Source: Alsobacter sp045348435
GTDB taxonomy: Bacteria > Pseudomonadota > Alphaproteobacteria > Rhizobiales > Beijerinckiaceae
Length of the DNA stretch: 64,000 nucleotides
Direction of reading: 5' to 3'
Assembly (NCBI RefSeq): GCF_045348435.1
Contig: NZ_CP157484.1
Coordinates: 2,108,001 to 2,172,000, forward strand
Shown: positions 25,594 through 34,163 of the stretch, one piece after another
Position numbering within the stretch: position 1 is the stretch's first letter
How the letters are laid out: the number at the start of each line of letters is the position of its first letter
Program-made: the position numbers and the translations under genes
Notes under the pieces: model-generated
The model's database searches: none
Seen by the model: the letters and a program-made list of their open reading frames with translations, nothing else
What the model was told of the DNA's origin: nothing

Positions 25594-26742
25594 ATGCTGA
25601 AGTCCTGGACCGGCGCCTTGGCCGGTGTGCTGCTCGCCGGAGGCCTGATCGCGCAGGCCGGCGCCCAGAACGCGCCCATCAAGCTGATCGCCGTCGGCGA
25701 GCTCTCCGGCGCGGGGGCCACGGTCGGCACGAACTTCAAGAACGGAGCGGATCTCGCCATCGCCGAGATCAACGCCAAGGGCGGCATCCTGGGCCGCAAG
25801 ATCGAGATCACCCATCTCGACACCCAGTCGAACCCCGGCAACGCCCGCGCCCAGGTGCAGAAGGCGCTCGACGAGAACCCCTATGCGCTGCTCGGGCCGG
25901 GCTATTCGGGCTCGGTGAAGGTGACCGCGCCGCTCGTCCAGCAGGCCGGCATCGCCCAGGTGATGGGCGGCGAGGCCGCCGAGCTCACTCAGGCCGGCAT
26001 CGACACGCTGTTTCGCACCTCCTTCGGCCAGCAGTCCTCGATGCCGAAGATCGCCAAATACATGGCTGAGGACATGAAGGCCAAGACGGCCGCCGTCATG
26101 TGGGTGAACAACGACTTCGGCAAGGGCGGCCGGGACATGGTCACCAAGGAATTCGCCGCCCGCGGCGTCAAGGTCGTCGCCGACATCTCCACCGAGGCCG
26201 GCCAGGCGGACTTCGCCGCCGACGCCGTGAAGGTGAAGAACGCCAATCCGGACGTCGTTTTCATCTATCTCAACGAAGAGGAGAGCGCCCGCGCCCTCAA
26301 GGAGTTGCGCCGCCAGAACGTCTCCGCGCCCCTGATCGGCGAGACCACGCTGCTCGGCCAGAAGGTGATCGAGCTCGCCGGCGACGCCGCCAACGGCGTG
26401 AAGGGCCATGTCGGCCTGACCACGGACGCGCCGGTGCCGGCCATCCAGGACTTCCGCAAGCGCTTCTCGGACAAGTACAACTATGTGCCGGACCACAACG
26501 GCATCAAGGGCTACCTGGCCGTCTACATGATCAAGGCCGCCACCGAGAAGCAGGGCAAGGTCGACGCCAAGGAACTGCCCAAGACCCTTCACGGCCTGAC
26601 GATCACGCCCGACAAGGAGCCCGGCATCCTGATGGAGGTCACGATCGACAAGAACGGCGACCTGGACCGTCAGAGCTTCCTCGGCGAAGTCGTCAACGGC
26701 AAGCAGGTGATCAAAGAGGTGCTTCCGAAGCTGAACAAGTAA
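25594..26742 (+). CDS. Liv-type ABC transporter substrate-binding protein
   Basis: A 382-residue periplasmic type I binding protein (LivJ/LivK-like). A Sec signal peptide ends near AQAGAQ (residue 25). The mature part opens IKLIAVGELSGAGATVG and has the usual KNGADLAIAEINAKGGILGRK block. This class binds branched-chain amino acids, urea, amides or aromatic acids. The ATG at 25594 with GGGAGGAAG upstream is preferred to the 96-base longer frame. Position beside quiC1 makes a hydroaromatic or aromatic acid a reasonable but unproven ligand. Confidence 0.88.
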   Translation: MLKSWTGALAGVLLAGGLIAQAGAQNAPIKLIAVGELSGAGATVGTNFKNGADLAIAEINAKGGILGRKIEITHLDTQSNPGNARAQVQKALDENPYALLGPGYSGSVKVTAPLVQQAGIAQVMGGEAAELTQAGIDTLFRTSFGQQSSMPKIAKYMAEDMKAKTAAVMWVNNDFGKGGRDMVTKEFAARGVKVVADISTEAGQADFAADAVKVKNANPDVVFIYLNEEESARALKELRRQNVSAPLIGETTLLGQKVIELAGDAANGVKGHVGLTTDAPVPAIQDFRKRFSDKYNYVPDHNGIKGYLAVYMIKAATEKQGKVDAKELPKTLHGLTITPDKEPGILMEVTIDKNGDLDRQSFLGEVVNGKQVIKEVLPKLNK

Positions 26743-26765
26743 CGGCCCGGAGACAATCCTCAAAA

Positions 26766-26790
26766 CCCTCTCCCGCGCCGCGGGGGAGGG
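26766..26790 (+). other. Intercistronic stem-loop after the binding-protein gene
   Basis: CCCTCTCCCGC at 26766-26776 pairs with GCGGGGGAGGG at 26780-26790 with one T/G wobble and a three-base loop. No T run follows. It lies in the 91-base gap between binding-protein and first permease genes. The CCCTCTCCC arm is shared with the hairpin at 36668. Confidence 0.55.
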
Positions 26791-26833
26791 CGGGACCCGA
26801 GCGAGTTCAGCCCGCCACGCCGGAGAGCGGACG

Positions 26834-27709
26834 ATGGTCAATTTCATCAACCTTGTCATCGCCGGCCTGGCGACAGGCGCGATCTACGCGCTGGTGGCGA
26901 TCGGCTTCACGCTGCTCTGGCAGACGTCGCAGACGATCAACTTCGCCCAGGGCGAGTTCGTGATGCTGCCGGCCTTCTTCATGCTGGCCGTGATGAACGC
27001 CGGCCTGCCGTTCTGGCTGGCGCTTCTCGTCGGCCTCGTCCTCTCGCTCCTGACCCTGGGAGCGGCCTTCAAGCTCCTGCTGGTCGATCCCATGCTGAAG
27101 CATGGCGTCCTGCCCCTGGCCATCGCCACCATGGCGCTGTCGATCTTCCTGAAGGACAGCGTCAAGGAGTTCTACAGCGCCGAGGCGCAACCCTTCCCGT
27201 CGCTGCTGCCCGCAACGAACCTGGACGTCCTCGGCGTGCAGATCTCCGTGCAGAGCGTGGGCGTGCTGATCGTCGCGGTCCTGGCCGTGCTGGTCCTGCA
27301 GTGGTTCATCGCCGGGACGCGCCTCGGGCGCCAGATGCAGGCGACGGCGCAGAACCCGACCGTCGCGCGCATCCTGGGCGTGCCGGTCGAGCGCATGATC
27401 ATGCTCACCTTCCTGATCAACGCCGGCCTCGTCACGCTGGCGTCGGCGCTGGTCAGCCCGATCTACCTCGCCAAGTTCTCGAGCGGCGACACGCTGGGCC
27501 TCGCGGCCTTCATCGCCGCCATCGTGGGCGGCTTCAATCAGATCCGCGGCGCCATCGCGGGCGGCCTCCTGCTCGGCGTGGTCGACAACCTGGCGGCGGC
27601 CTATGTGTCGACCCAGTATCGCGGGGCGGTGCCGCTCTTCCTGCTCATCGCCGTCATCCTGTTCCGCCCGCAGGGCCTGTTCGGCCGCGCAGAGGAGCGC
27701 ACCGTATGA
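26834..27709 (+). CDS. Liv-type ABC transporter permease (LivH-like)
   Basis: A 291-residue inner-membrane permease with about eight helices. It starts VNFINLVIAGLATGAIYALVAIGFTLLWQTSQTINFAQGEFVM, characteristic of LivH, and carries the cytoplasmic coupling loop MQATAQNPTVARILGVPVER near residue 170. GGAGAGCGGACG precedes the ATG. Its TGA overlaps the ATG of the next permease gene (ATGA), so the two permeases are translationally coupled and should form a heterodimer. Confidence 0.9.
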   Translation: MVNFINLVIAGLATGAIYALVAIGFTLLWQTSQTINFAQGEFVMLPAFFMLAVMNAGLPFWLALLVGLVLSLLTLGAAFKLLLVDPMLKHGVLPLAIATMALSIFLKDSVKEFYSAEAQPFPSLLPATNLDVLGVQISVQSVGVLIVAVLAVLVLQWFIAGTRLGRQMQATAQNPTVARILGVPVERMIMLTFLINAGLVTLASALVSPIYLAKFSSGDTLGLAAFIAAIVGGFNQIRGAIAGGLLLGVVDNLAAAYVSTQYRGAVPLFLLIAVILFRPQGLFGRAEERTV

Positions 27710-28767
27710 CCCGCACCCGCACCTTGCTGACGGCGGCCGCGATCCTGGTCGCGATCCTCGTCCTGCTCGTCATGCCCCTCTACCTGGCCCGCTACGGCCT
27801 CTACATCCTCAGCCTCTGGGCGGTGATGTCGATCGCCGCCATCGGGCTCAACCTCACGCTCGGCTACGCCGGGCAGGTGTCGCTGGCGCAGGGCGCCTTC
27901 GTGGGCATCGGCGCCTATGCGGTCGCGATCCTCACCACGCAGGGCTGGCCCTTCCTGGGCGCGCTGGCGGTGGCGATCGTGGTCTGCTTCGCCATCGGCT
28001 GGCTGCTCGGCTATCCGGCGCTGCGGGTGCAGCACCACTATCTGGCCTTCGTGACGCTGGCCTTCTCCACCCTGGCCTTCCTGGCGTTCCGCAACGAGGA
28101 ATGGCTGACCAAGGGCATCTACGGCATCATCGGCATCCCGCGCCCGTCGGTCTTCGGCCTGCCCACGAACCGGCCGCTGCCCTTCTACTTCTTCTGCCTC
28201 GGATCGCTGGCGCTCGTCACCGCGCTGACGTGGTGGCTCGTCCGCTCGCCCTGGGGGCGGGCCTTCGTGGCCCTGCGCGAGAACCCGGTGCGGGCGCTGT
28301 CGCTCGGCGTCGACACCCGCCGCTACACCCTGATGGCCTTCGCCATCGGGTCGACGCTGGGCGGCGTCGCGGGCGCGCTCTATGCGCCGCTGGTGGAGTT
28401 CATCGATCCCACCCCCTTCACGCTCACGCTGTCGCTGAACATCCTCATGATGGTGATCGTGGGCGGCTCCGGCTTCTTCCTCGGCCCGTTCCTGGGCGCG
28501 CTGATCGCCGTGCTGCTGCCTGAATGGCTGCAGGGCGCGCCCGGCATGATCAAGGCCCTCATGGGCTGGCAGGACCTGCCGGCGGCGTTCCGGCGCATCA
28601 ACGAGTTCTACCTCATCGTCTATGCGCTCTTCGTCATGGCGCTGCTGGTCTGGTCGCCGACCGGGCTGCTCGGCGTCGCCGATCGCTGGATCGCCGAGCG
28701 CAAGACCCGCGCCGCTTCCGCCGCGCGCGCCGCCGCCGCGGCGACGTTCAGCAAGGAGGGCGTGTGA
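27706..28767 (+). CDS. Liv-type ABC transporter permease (LivM-like)
   Basis: A 353-residue inner-membrane permease that partners the LivH-like protein. The LivM signatures NLTLGYAGQVSLAQGAFVGIGAY near residue 47 and the coupling loop FVALRENPVRALSLGVDTRRY near residue 190 are present. The C-terminal cytoplasmic tail is alanine/arginine-rich. The start overlaps the preceding stop, and its own stop overlaps the next start (TGATG), which indicates a single polycistronic message. Confidence 0.9.
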   Translation: MTRTRTLLTAAAILVAILVLLVMPLYLARYGLYILSLWAVMSIAAIGLNLTLGYAGQVSLAQGAFVGIGAYAVAILTTQGWPFLGALAVAIVVCFAIGWLLGYPALRVQHHYLAFVTLAFSTLAFLAFRNEEWLTKGIYGIIGIPRPSVFGLPTNRPLPFYFFCLGSLALVTALTWWLVRSPWGRAFVALRENPVRALSLGVDTRRYTLMAFAIGSTLGGVAGALYAPLVEFIDPTPFTLTLSLNILMMVIVGGSGFFLGPFLGALIAVLLPEWLQGAPGMIKALMGWQDLPAAFRRINEFYLIVYALFVMALLVWSPTGLLGVADRWIAERKTRAASAARAAAAATFSKEGV

Positions 28768-29567
28768 TGCAGGCCCCGCTCTCCGCCGCCGCCGCGCCGC
28801 CGCCCGCCGACGCTCCGGCCGGGCGCAAGACGGTCCTCCAGGTCGAGGGGCTGAAGAAGAGCTTCGGCGGCATCGCGGCCGTCGACGGCGTGAGCTTCGA
28901 GGTGCTCGAGGGCGAGATCCTCGGCATCATCGGCCCCAATGGCTGTGGCAAGTCCACGCTGTTCAACTGCATCCTCGGCCAGCTCACGCCGAACGAGGGT
29001 CGGGTGATCCTGGACGGCCGCGAGACGACCGGCATGCGCCCGTCCGACCTCAACCGCCTCGGCGTCAGCCGCACCTTCCAGCTCCTGCAGGTGTTCCCGC
29101 AGCTCTCGGTGCGCGAGAACCTGATCCTGGCCGGCCAGGAGCACCGCGGCACCATGGCGTCGCGCCTGTTCGGCCCGCGCGACGCCGGCCTCACCGGCGA
29201 CGCCGACCGGATGATCGCGTTCTTCAAGATGCAGCATCTCGCCGACGAGCGCGCCGGCGGCCTCAGCTACGGCCAGCAGAAGCTGCTCGACGCCGCGATG
29301 GCCTTCATGGCCGGTCCCCGCCTCGTTCTGCTCGACGAGCCGGCCGGCGGCGTCAATCTCACGATGCTGGCCAACCTCAAGGACCGCCTGCGCGCGATCA
29401 ACGCCGAGCAGGGCGCGACCTTCGTGGTCATCGAGCACAACATGGATTTCGTCATGAGCCTGTGCACGCGCGTCATCGTGCTGGCCGAGGGCCGGCTTCT
29501 CGCCGAGGGCGCGCCGGCCGACATCCGCGCCAACCCGCGCGTCATCGAAGCCTATCTGGGGCATTGA
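28767..29567 (+). CDS. Liv-type ABC transporter ATP-binding protein (LivG-like)
   Basis: A 266-residue ATPase. Walker A is GPNGCGKST near residue 57, Walker B is LVLLDEPAGGVN near 193, and the switch histidine lies in VIEHNMDF. The signature is LSYGQQK rather than LSGGQ, the normal variant in LivG. FQLLQVFPQLSVRENL is the Q-loop region. Residues 1-22 are an alanine/proline-rich extension beyond most LivG proteins. It pairs with the LivF-like ATPase downstream. Confidence 0.9.
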   Translation: MQAPLSAAAAPPPADAPAGRKTVLQVEGLKKSFGGIAAVDGVSFEVLEGEILGIIGPNGCGKSTLFNCILGQLTPNEGRVILDGRETTGMRPSDLNRLGVSRTFQLLQVFPQLSVRENLILAGQEHRGTMASRLFGPRDAGLTGDADRMIAFFKMQHLADERAGGLSYGQQKLLDAAMAFMAGPRLVLLDEPAGGVNLTMLANLKDRLRAINAEQGATFVVIEHNMDFVMSLCTRVIVLAEGRLLAEGAPADIRANPRVIEAYLGH

Positions 29568-29577
29568 GGAGCAGTCC

Positions 29578-30327
29578 ATGGAACAGGCGGGCGCACCCCA
29601 CCCCATCCTCGAACTCGACGGCGTCGTCGCCGGCTACGGCCAGATGACGATCCTGAACGGGACGACCTTCTCGGTCCCCCGCGCTACGATCACCACGGTG
29701 ATCGGCCCGAACGGGGCGGGCAAGTCGACGGTGTTCAAGACCGTGTTCGGCCTGCTGAAGGCGCGAGCGGGCGTGGTCCGCTTCGACGGGACCGACGTCA
29801 CGAACTGGACGCCCCGCGCGCTGCTGGAGCGCGGCGTCTGCTACGTGCCCCAGGGCCGCAACATCTTCCCCGAGCTCAGCGTCCGCCACAATCTGGAGCT
29901 GGGCGGCATCTCCGCCGCCCGGGGCGTCGACATCGACGCGCGCATCGAGGAGGCCATGCAGCGCTTCCCGGTGCTGCGCCGCAAGGCGAACCAGCAAGCC
30001 TCCACGATGTCCGGCGGCGAGCAGAAGCTGCTGGAGATCGTCCGCGGCCTGCTGCTGGACCCCAAGCTCGTCCTCATCGACGAGCCCTCCATCGGGCTGT
30101 CGCCCCTGATGGTGCAGGAGACTTTCGATATCCTGAAGGACCTGCGCGCCAAGGGCGTCTCGGTGCTGATGGTGGAGCAGAACGCCCGGTCCGCGCTCGA
30201 GATCTCCGACTTCGGCGTCGTGCTGGAGCTGGGCCAGACCCGCATCATGGACAAAGCGGCCTCGGTGCTCGCCGACCCGCGCATCGGCGCGCTGTTTCTC
30301 GGCGGCTCCATCGAGGCGGCGGCCTGA
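29578..30327 (+). CDS. Liv-type ABC transporter ATP-binding protein (LivF-like)
   Basis: A 249-residue ATPase completing the importer. Walker A is GPNGAGKST near residue 43, the signature is TMSGGEQK near 143, Walker B is LVLIDEPSIGLSP near 163, and the switch region is LMVEQNARSALE, with glutamine in place of histidine as usual for LivF. GAGGAG lies six bases before the ATG. The five genes from 25594 to 30327 form a complete high-affinity importer; no sixth gene follows in the same direction. Confidence 0.91.
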   Translation: MEQAGAPHPILELDGVVAGYGQMTILNGTTFSVPRATITTVIGPNGAGKSTVFKTVFGLLKARAGVVRFDGTDVTNWTPRALLERGVCYVPQGRNIFPELSVRHNLELGGISAARGVDIDARIEEAMQRFPVLRRKANQQASTMSGGEQKLLEIVRGLLLDPKLVLIDEPSIGLSPLMVQETFDILKDLRAKGVSVLMVEQNARSALEISDFGVVLELGQTRIMDKAASVLADPRIGALFLGGSIEAAA

Positions 30328-30328
30328 G

Positions 30329-30844
30329 CTAGCCTCGCGCGTCCTGCAGGACGAAGCGCAGTTGCTCCGGCGTCTCGATGGCGCCCGGCCGGGCCGCCCG
30401 GACCTGCGCGACGGCCTCGACGGGCTCGACGCCCAGATGCACGAGCAAGGCGGCGGCCATGGTCCCGGTCCGCCCGAGACCCGCCGCGCAATGAATGAGG
30501 ATCCGCCGCCCGGCGCGAAGCTCGGCCGCAAGCTCGGGCGCGATCGAGCGCCAGCGGGCCGCCGCTGCAGGGGAGGGTGGTCGCATGTCGGCGATGGGTA
30601 GGCTTCGCCACGCCATGCCGTGAGCCTCCGCAGCCGCGGGTAGGCCGGCGGCCCCGAGGCGGTCGCGCTCGCCGTCGTCCAGCAGCGTCAGCATGATCCC
30701 GGCGCCCCAGCCGCGGACATCCGCGAGGTCCTGGGCCAGCGAGCGTTCGCGCCCCGGGCAGGCGCTGAGTCCGATCACGCCGCCGCACGGGGCCGTCAGC
30801 GCGTCGATCCTGAATGAGGCCGGTTCCGAGAGGGGACTGGACAT
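30329..30844 (-). CDS. Dual-specificity / tyrosine phosphatase-like protein
   Basis: A 171-residue cytoplasmic phosphatase of the CDKN3-like dual-specificity group. The active-site P-loop HCAAGLGRTGTMAA (C-x5-R) is intact near residue 117, and an upstream aspartate in LPIADMRPP can serve as general acid. The start is uncertain: ATG at 30844 fits the domain, while an in-frame ATG at 30907 would add 21 residues. The stop lies one base from that of the LivF-like gene, on the opposite strand, so it is not part of the importer operon. The substrate is unknown. Confidence 0.78.
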   Translation of the reverse strand: MSSPLSEPASFRIDALTAPCGGVIGLSACPGRERSLAQDLADVRGWGAGIMLTLLDDGERDRLGAAGLPAAAEAHGMAWRSLPIADMRPPSPAAAARWRSIAPELAAELRAGRRILIHCAAGLGRTGTMAAALLVHLGVEPVEAVAQVRAARPGAIETPEQLRFVLQDARG

Positions 30845-30925
30845 GGGTCTGCTGGCTGCGGCCGTGAGCGGCGCGCCACAGTGCCCATTTTCGCCGGCAT
30901 CGTCCATTCCGGCGCGCGCGACGGG

Positions 30926-31153
30926 TCAGGACTGGTCGTGGTCGTCCTGGTCCATGTCCGGCGGCTCGGGGCTCGTGGTCACGAGCGGCTTTGACTCCGT
31001 CGCCAGCGTCGTCGCATAGGCGTTCGCCTCCTGGGCGGACGCGAAGTCGCGGGCCGTGGCTCGCGAGTAATGCGGCTCCCCGGCGAGGCGCTCGAGGTAG
31101 TGGACGTAATACCGCGTCCCGGCGGCGGGGCGGTCGCGCAATTCGGTGGTCAA
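30926..31153 (-). CDS. Hypothetical protein, 75 aa, TTG start
   Basis: A 75-residue protein with a TTG start at 31153 and a strong AGGAGGT seven bases upstream. The core GTRYYVHYLERLAGEPHYSRATARDFASAQEANAYATTLA looks like a small alpha/beta domain; the tail is acidic (DMDQDDHDQS). The frame stays open upstream, but that part runs antisense through the tRNA gene and is not coding. The function is unknown. Confidence 0.62.
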   Translation of the reverse strand: MTTELRDRPAAGTRYYVHYLERLAGEPHYSRATARDFASAQEANAYATTLATESKPLVTTSPEPPDMDQDDHDQS

Positions 31154-31287
31154 GGGTGGCACCTCCTGGGTAACGAACGCCCAAGCCGGACCGGCGTTCC
31201 GCACCTGCGAAGAGAGCCTCTCAGACCACGCCGCCAGTGGCGCGCAGGCGCGCTCCATGCTAAACGGACCGCCGCGCGCCGCCGCAG

Positions 31288-31364
<77 letters not shown>

Positions 31365-31439
31365 CCTTCCCAGGAGAACGTGGAACGTTTCATCGATTGT
31401 CTGGTGGGACAGTTGGATTTGAACGTGGGACGATCCACC

Positions 31440-31622
31440 TCAAAGCCACTGCGCCGCTTCAACAACGGCCTTGGTCATGTCTGCCTCTTTGGAGGGCCGT
31501 TCTGCTTCAGACATGCTTGTGTGGCCCGACACGCTCATCAGGCCCTTTGGTGAGCGCCAACGTCCGCCATTCGTTGTGAAAGCCCGGCTTGGTGGCGCCC
31601 ATCCCGAAATTTCAATCCAAAA
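31440..31622 (-). pseudogene. Relic of a tyrosine recombinase (integrase) C-terminus
   Basis: On the minus strand one frame reads FGLKFRDGRHQAGL then QRMADVGAHQRA, and a second frame continues LMSVSGHTSMSEAERPSKEADMTKAVVEAAQ. Together they follow the C-terminal pattern of rhizobial integrases: F-G-x-W-F-R-D, then A-D-x-G-A, then V-S-G-H, then E-R-Y-T-x-x-A-D. The pieces are out of frame, the HxxR box between them is missing, and the catalytic tyrosine position reads P, so the gene is dead. The remaining 31365-31761 sequence holds no other gene. Confidence 0.5.
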
Positions 31623-31761
31623 CAACTGGTCGTAAATGGAACTCGGGCGGCCATGGCGCGAACAGTCTCAACGCCGCTGGCCCTATGCAATGATTGAAGG
31701 GTAAACCTGTCGGCCTGCGCGTGGCGCGCAGGCCGATGCGGGAACGACCAGAGCCGTCAAG

Positions 31762-32388
31762 CTATTGGCTAAGTTCGGTGACCTTCACGTCCGAAAATTT
31801 CCACTTGTCTACTTTCGTGGGTTCTGAGTAAGCGTAGAGCCCCACCTTCCACCCGTCTTCAGGCTGCGCTCCTTTCACGGTGGCGAATTTTTCACCGTTG
31901 ATGAAGAAAGTCGCCGAATTCCCGCGAGTGACAAGGCCTAACGTATTCGTTGCGCCGAGGCCCTGCTTTATCGCCGGAAACTTCGTCCAGTCGACGACGG
32001 CTGACAATTTGTCTTTGTACAACTTACTGATCCGGGCCGTGCCGGCCGAAGAGATGATGGCGCGATAGAGATTGCTGTCATCTTGCGCCCAAAAAAGGAT
32101 GCCGGCGCCAGCCTCTGGGGCATCACTTGAGGTTTTCAATGTCACGCAGATTTCTGCCTCGTCCAGTGAAACGCCCCTGTAGAGTAGGTTGCGAGTCTCG
32201 TTGGCGCTTGGTTTTACCTTGACCTTTCCGTCTTCCACTGAAACCGAGGGATCTCCATCATAGCGCCAACTTGAGTCGACTTCTCTGAAGTTGTCCGAAA
32301 ATATCAGTTTGCCCTTGCACGCTAGTGCAGGCCCGGCGGCCAGACCAACAGACATGGCGAGGAGAGTCGACGCTGCTAGACCGCGCAT
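31762..32388 (-). CDS. Secreted protein with LamG/DUF1080-like beta fold
   Basis: A 208-residue protein with a signal peptide (RGLAASTLLAMSVGLAAGPALAC, cleavage near residue 24). The mature part (LIFSDNFREVDSSWRY, GAGILFWAQDDSNLYRAII, FFINGEKFATVKG) follows the beta-sandwich pattern of concanavalin-like/DUF1080 domains, often found in extracellular sugar-related proteins. The ATG at 32388 has GGAG eight bases upstream. Base composition is clearly lower in GC than the neighbours, with many AAA, GAA and TCT codons, consistent with foreign origin inside the tRNA-Arg element. Confidence 0.72.
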   Translation of the reverse strand: MRGLAASTLLAMSVGLAAGPALACKGKLIFSDNFREVDSSWRYDGDPSVSVEDGKVKVKPSANETRNLLYRGVSLDEAEICVTLKTSSDAPEAGAGILFWAQDDSNLYRAIISSAGTARISKLYKDKLSAVVDWTKFPAIKQGLGATNTLGLVTRGNSATFFINGEKFATVKGAQPEDGWKVGLYAYSEPTKVDKWKFSDVKVTELSQ

Positions 32389-32559
32389 TGTAGTCTCCAC
32401 CAATGATTGTCGATGAGCTTCTCACTACATGAAAGATCCGTGCGAAGCCCTGATCTGAATCAACGCGACCGGATAAAGTTTCCAAGATTTGCGGTGGCGC
32501 TCTCGCTTAGCGCAAACCTATTCGGTGGACAGGCGACGAAGCGGGGCGCCGGTCCCTAA

Positions 32560-32574
32560 CCCTTCCCGGACGCC
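32560..32574. repeat. att-like repeat (right copy) closing the tRNA-Arg element
   Basis: CCCTTCCCGGACGCC is a direct, 14-of-15 copy of the tRNA-Arg 3' end at 31349-31363, with partial similarity extending upstream (GGT-C--A). GC content returns to the chromosomal level just beyond it. The 287-base gap around it holds no gene. Confidence 0.55.
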
Positions 32575-32675
32575 GGCCGCGCCGGCTGACGGCCGCGCCC
32601 GTCCATCGTCATCATGTGGGGACAGATACCGGACGAGCGTTGACGCGGGACGGATGTTCCGTCTTTGTTCTCAGC

Positions 32676-32921
32676 ATGACGCCACGCCGCCGCAGCTTCT
32701 CGCAAGCCGATTCAGACGCCCTGCTGCGGGCCGTGCAGGAGTGCCGGCGCGCCGCCGTGCAGGCGCTCACCCAGGCTCCGATCCACTCGGAGGGCGCGCG
32801 GGCGGTGCGCGACCTGATCGCGGTGCTGGACGACCTGGTCGAGGCGCTCACCGGCGAGGCCGGCCTGTTCTGGGCCAAGCCTCACTCCACCCCGGTCGGG
32901 GGCGGCAGGTCGGCCTCTTAA
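32676..32921 (+). CDS. Hypothetical protein, 81 aa
   Basis: An 81-residue, mostly helical protein (SQADSDALLRAVQECRRAAVQALTQ and ARAVRDLIAVLDDLVEALTGE). The ATG at 32676 is chosen from several in-frame possibilities; the frame is open from 32616. GC3 bias is that of native genes, in contrast to the element just upstream. No domain is recognised and the ribosome site is poor. It ends in a glycine/serine tail before a minus-strand terminator. Confidence 0.5.
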   Translation: MTPRRRSFSQADSDALLRAVQECRRAAVQALTQAPIHSEGARAVRDLIAVLDDLVEALTGEAGLFWAKPHSTPVGGGRSAS

Positions 32922-32931
32922 GCCGGGCGCC

Positions 32932-32968
32932 CATAAAAGATGCCCCCGCGGTGATCCGACGGGGGCAT
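32932..32968 (-). terminator. Intrinsic terminator for the gntR gene at 33116
   Basis: Read on the minus strand, ATGCCCCCG pairs with CGGGGGCAT across an 11-base loop and is followed by CTTTTATG. The nine-base stem and short T run lie about 150 bases after the GntR stop. On the plus strand there is no T run after the stem. Confidence 0.6.
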
Positions 32969-33008
32969 GAAGGGCGACCTGGAGTTCGTCTCGCAAAGGA
33001 GTCTCGAC

Positions 33009-33086
33009 ATGCGCGACGGGCTCATCGGACCACACGCCAAACGAGCATGCGAATCACAGTTTGTTGCATTGCGAGACGCCGCGTGA
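33009..33086 (+). CDS. Possible 25-aa leader-like ORF
   Basis: AAAGGAG lies seven bases before an ATG at 33009, followed by 25 codons (MRDGLIGPHAKRACESQFV and so on) ending in TGA. The ribosome site is better than that of many genes here. It has no membrane character and no known family. It could equally be chance. Confidence 0.2.
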   Translation: MRDGLIGPHAKRACESQFVALRDAA

Positions 33087-33115
33087 GCGGCGGCAGGAGC
33101 CTCTGTAAACACGCT

Positions 33116-33835
33116 TCAGGAGCGCAGGTAATCGGGGTGGCGCGTCCTGATGTCGTCGAGATTGGCGACGGTCCCGGCCAGATGGCGGCGCATGCAGGCC
33201 TCCGCGGCGTCCGGATCGGCCGCCGCGATGGCCGCGACGACGGCGGCGTGATCCTTCAGGATGGCCTCGCCCTTGCCGGGGCTCGGCAGATGCAGCCGCC
33301 GCAGCCGGTCGAGATGTCCGCTGCGGCTGCGCACGAGGGGCCACAGGTCAGGCACGCCCGCGGCTTCGAAGAGCTGCCGGTGAAAGGATTCGTCCTCGAT
33401 CGCGAACCCCTCGAAATCCTGCAGCTCGAACATCGCCTGCATGCGGGCGACGCTGCGCCCGAGTCGTTCGGCGAGGTCGCCGGACGGGGCGCGCGCCACG
33501 GTCCGGACGGTTTCGATCTCCAGCGACCGGCGCAGGAAATGCGCCTGATTCACCGCCCGGATGTCGATCGGGCTGACGACGGTGGCGTGCTGGGGGAAGA
33601 CGTCGACGAGGCCCTCCTCCTGGAGCCGCATCAACGCGTCCCGCACCGGGGTCGAGCTGACGCCGAATTGCTGCGCGAGATCCGCGCGCGACAGCACGGT
33701 CCCGGGCGGCAGCGACAGGTCGATAATGGACCCCCGCAGCCACTCGAACACCTGCGGCGCCGCCTGCCGGCCGCGCTCCAGGCGCGCCGACGGCAAAACG
33801 GGGAGGGTCGAAGACGCAGGAGGAAGAGCCGACAT
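33116..33835 (-). CDS. GntR family transcriptional regulator (FCD subfamily)
   Basis: A 239-residue regulator with a winged helix in residues 25-90 (LPPGTVLSRADLAQQFGVSSTPVRDALMRLQEEGLV) and a C-terminal FCD domain (RRSLEIETVR, EDESFHRQLFEAAG, KDHAAVVAAIAAAD). Divergent from the dehydratase operon with a 16-base palindrome 35 bases before its start, it most likely represses that operon and itself in answer to a sugar acid. The start has a poor ribosome site. A terminator follows the gene. Confidence 0.9.
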   Translation of the reverse strand: MSALPPASSTLPVLPSARLERGRQAAPQVFEWLRGSIIDLSLPPGTVLSRADLAQQFGVSSTPVRDALMRLQEEGLVDVFPQHATVVSPIDIRAVNQAHFLRRSLEIETVRTVARAPSGDLAERLGRSVARMQAMFELQDFEGFAIEDESFHRQLFEAAGVPDLWPLVRSRSGHLDRLRRLHLPSPGKGEAILKDHAAVVAAIAAADPDAAEACMRRHLAGTVANLDDIRTRHPDYLRS

Positions 33836-33869
33836 GACGGATAGCCTAGCATGGCGCTTGCGCCCGATC

Positions 33870-33885
33870 CACTAATGCATTAGTG
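33870..33885. promoter_or_regulatory. GntR-type operator for the dehydratase operon
   Basis: CACTAATGCATTAGTG is a perfect 16-base palindrome lying 35 bases before the GntR start and 278 before the dehydratase start. It is the only obvious symmetric site in this 328-base gap, which otherwise shows no gene. Confidence 0.7.
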
Positions 33886-34163
33886 CCATAGCAACGGTTC
33901 CGGAACAAGCCGCGGCGCTTGCGGCGGCTTCTTTCCTCAAAGGACCGATCAGGGAGACGCAAGACCCCAGGAGGCCCGAACGCCCCGACCCGTTTCGCAC
34001 GGCGCCGCGGGCTTTCCAGACCGCCCGTTCCGACAGCCTCGCGAGACGGACCGGCCGTCCCGCCCGCGCCATCTTTCCCGGGCTCGATGAATGGGCCGCC
34101 ATCCGGGTCAGCCACGACGCAGATCGCTACCCAGCAGACCGCCGCCACGCAGGACGCCCCGTC

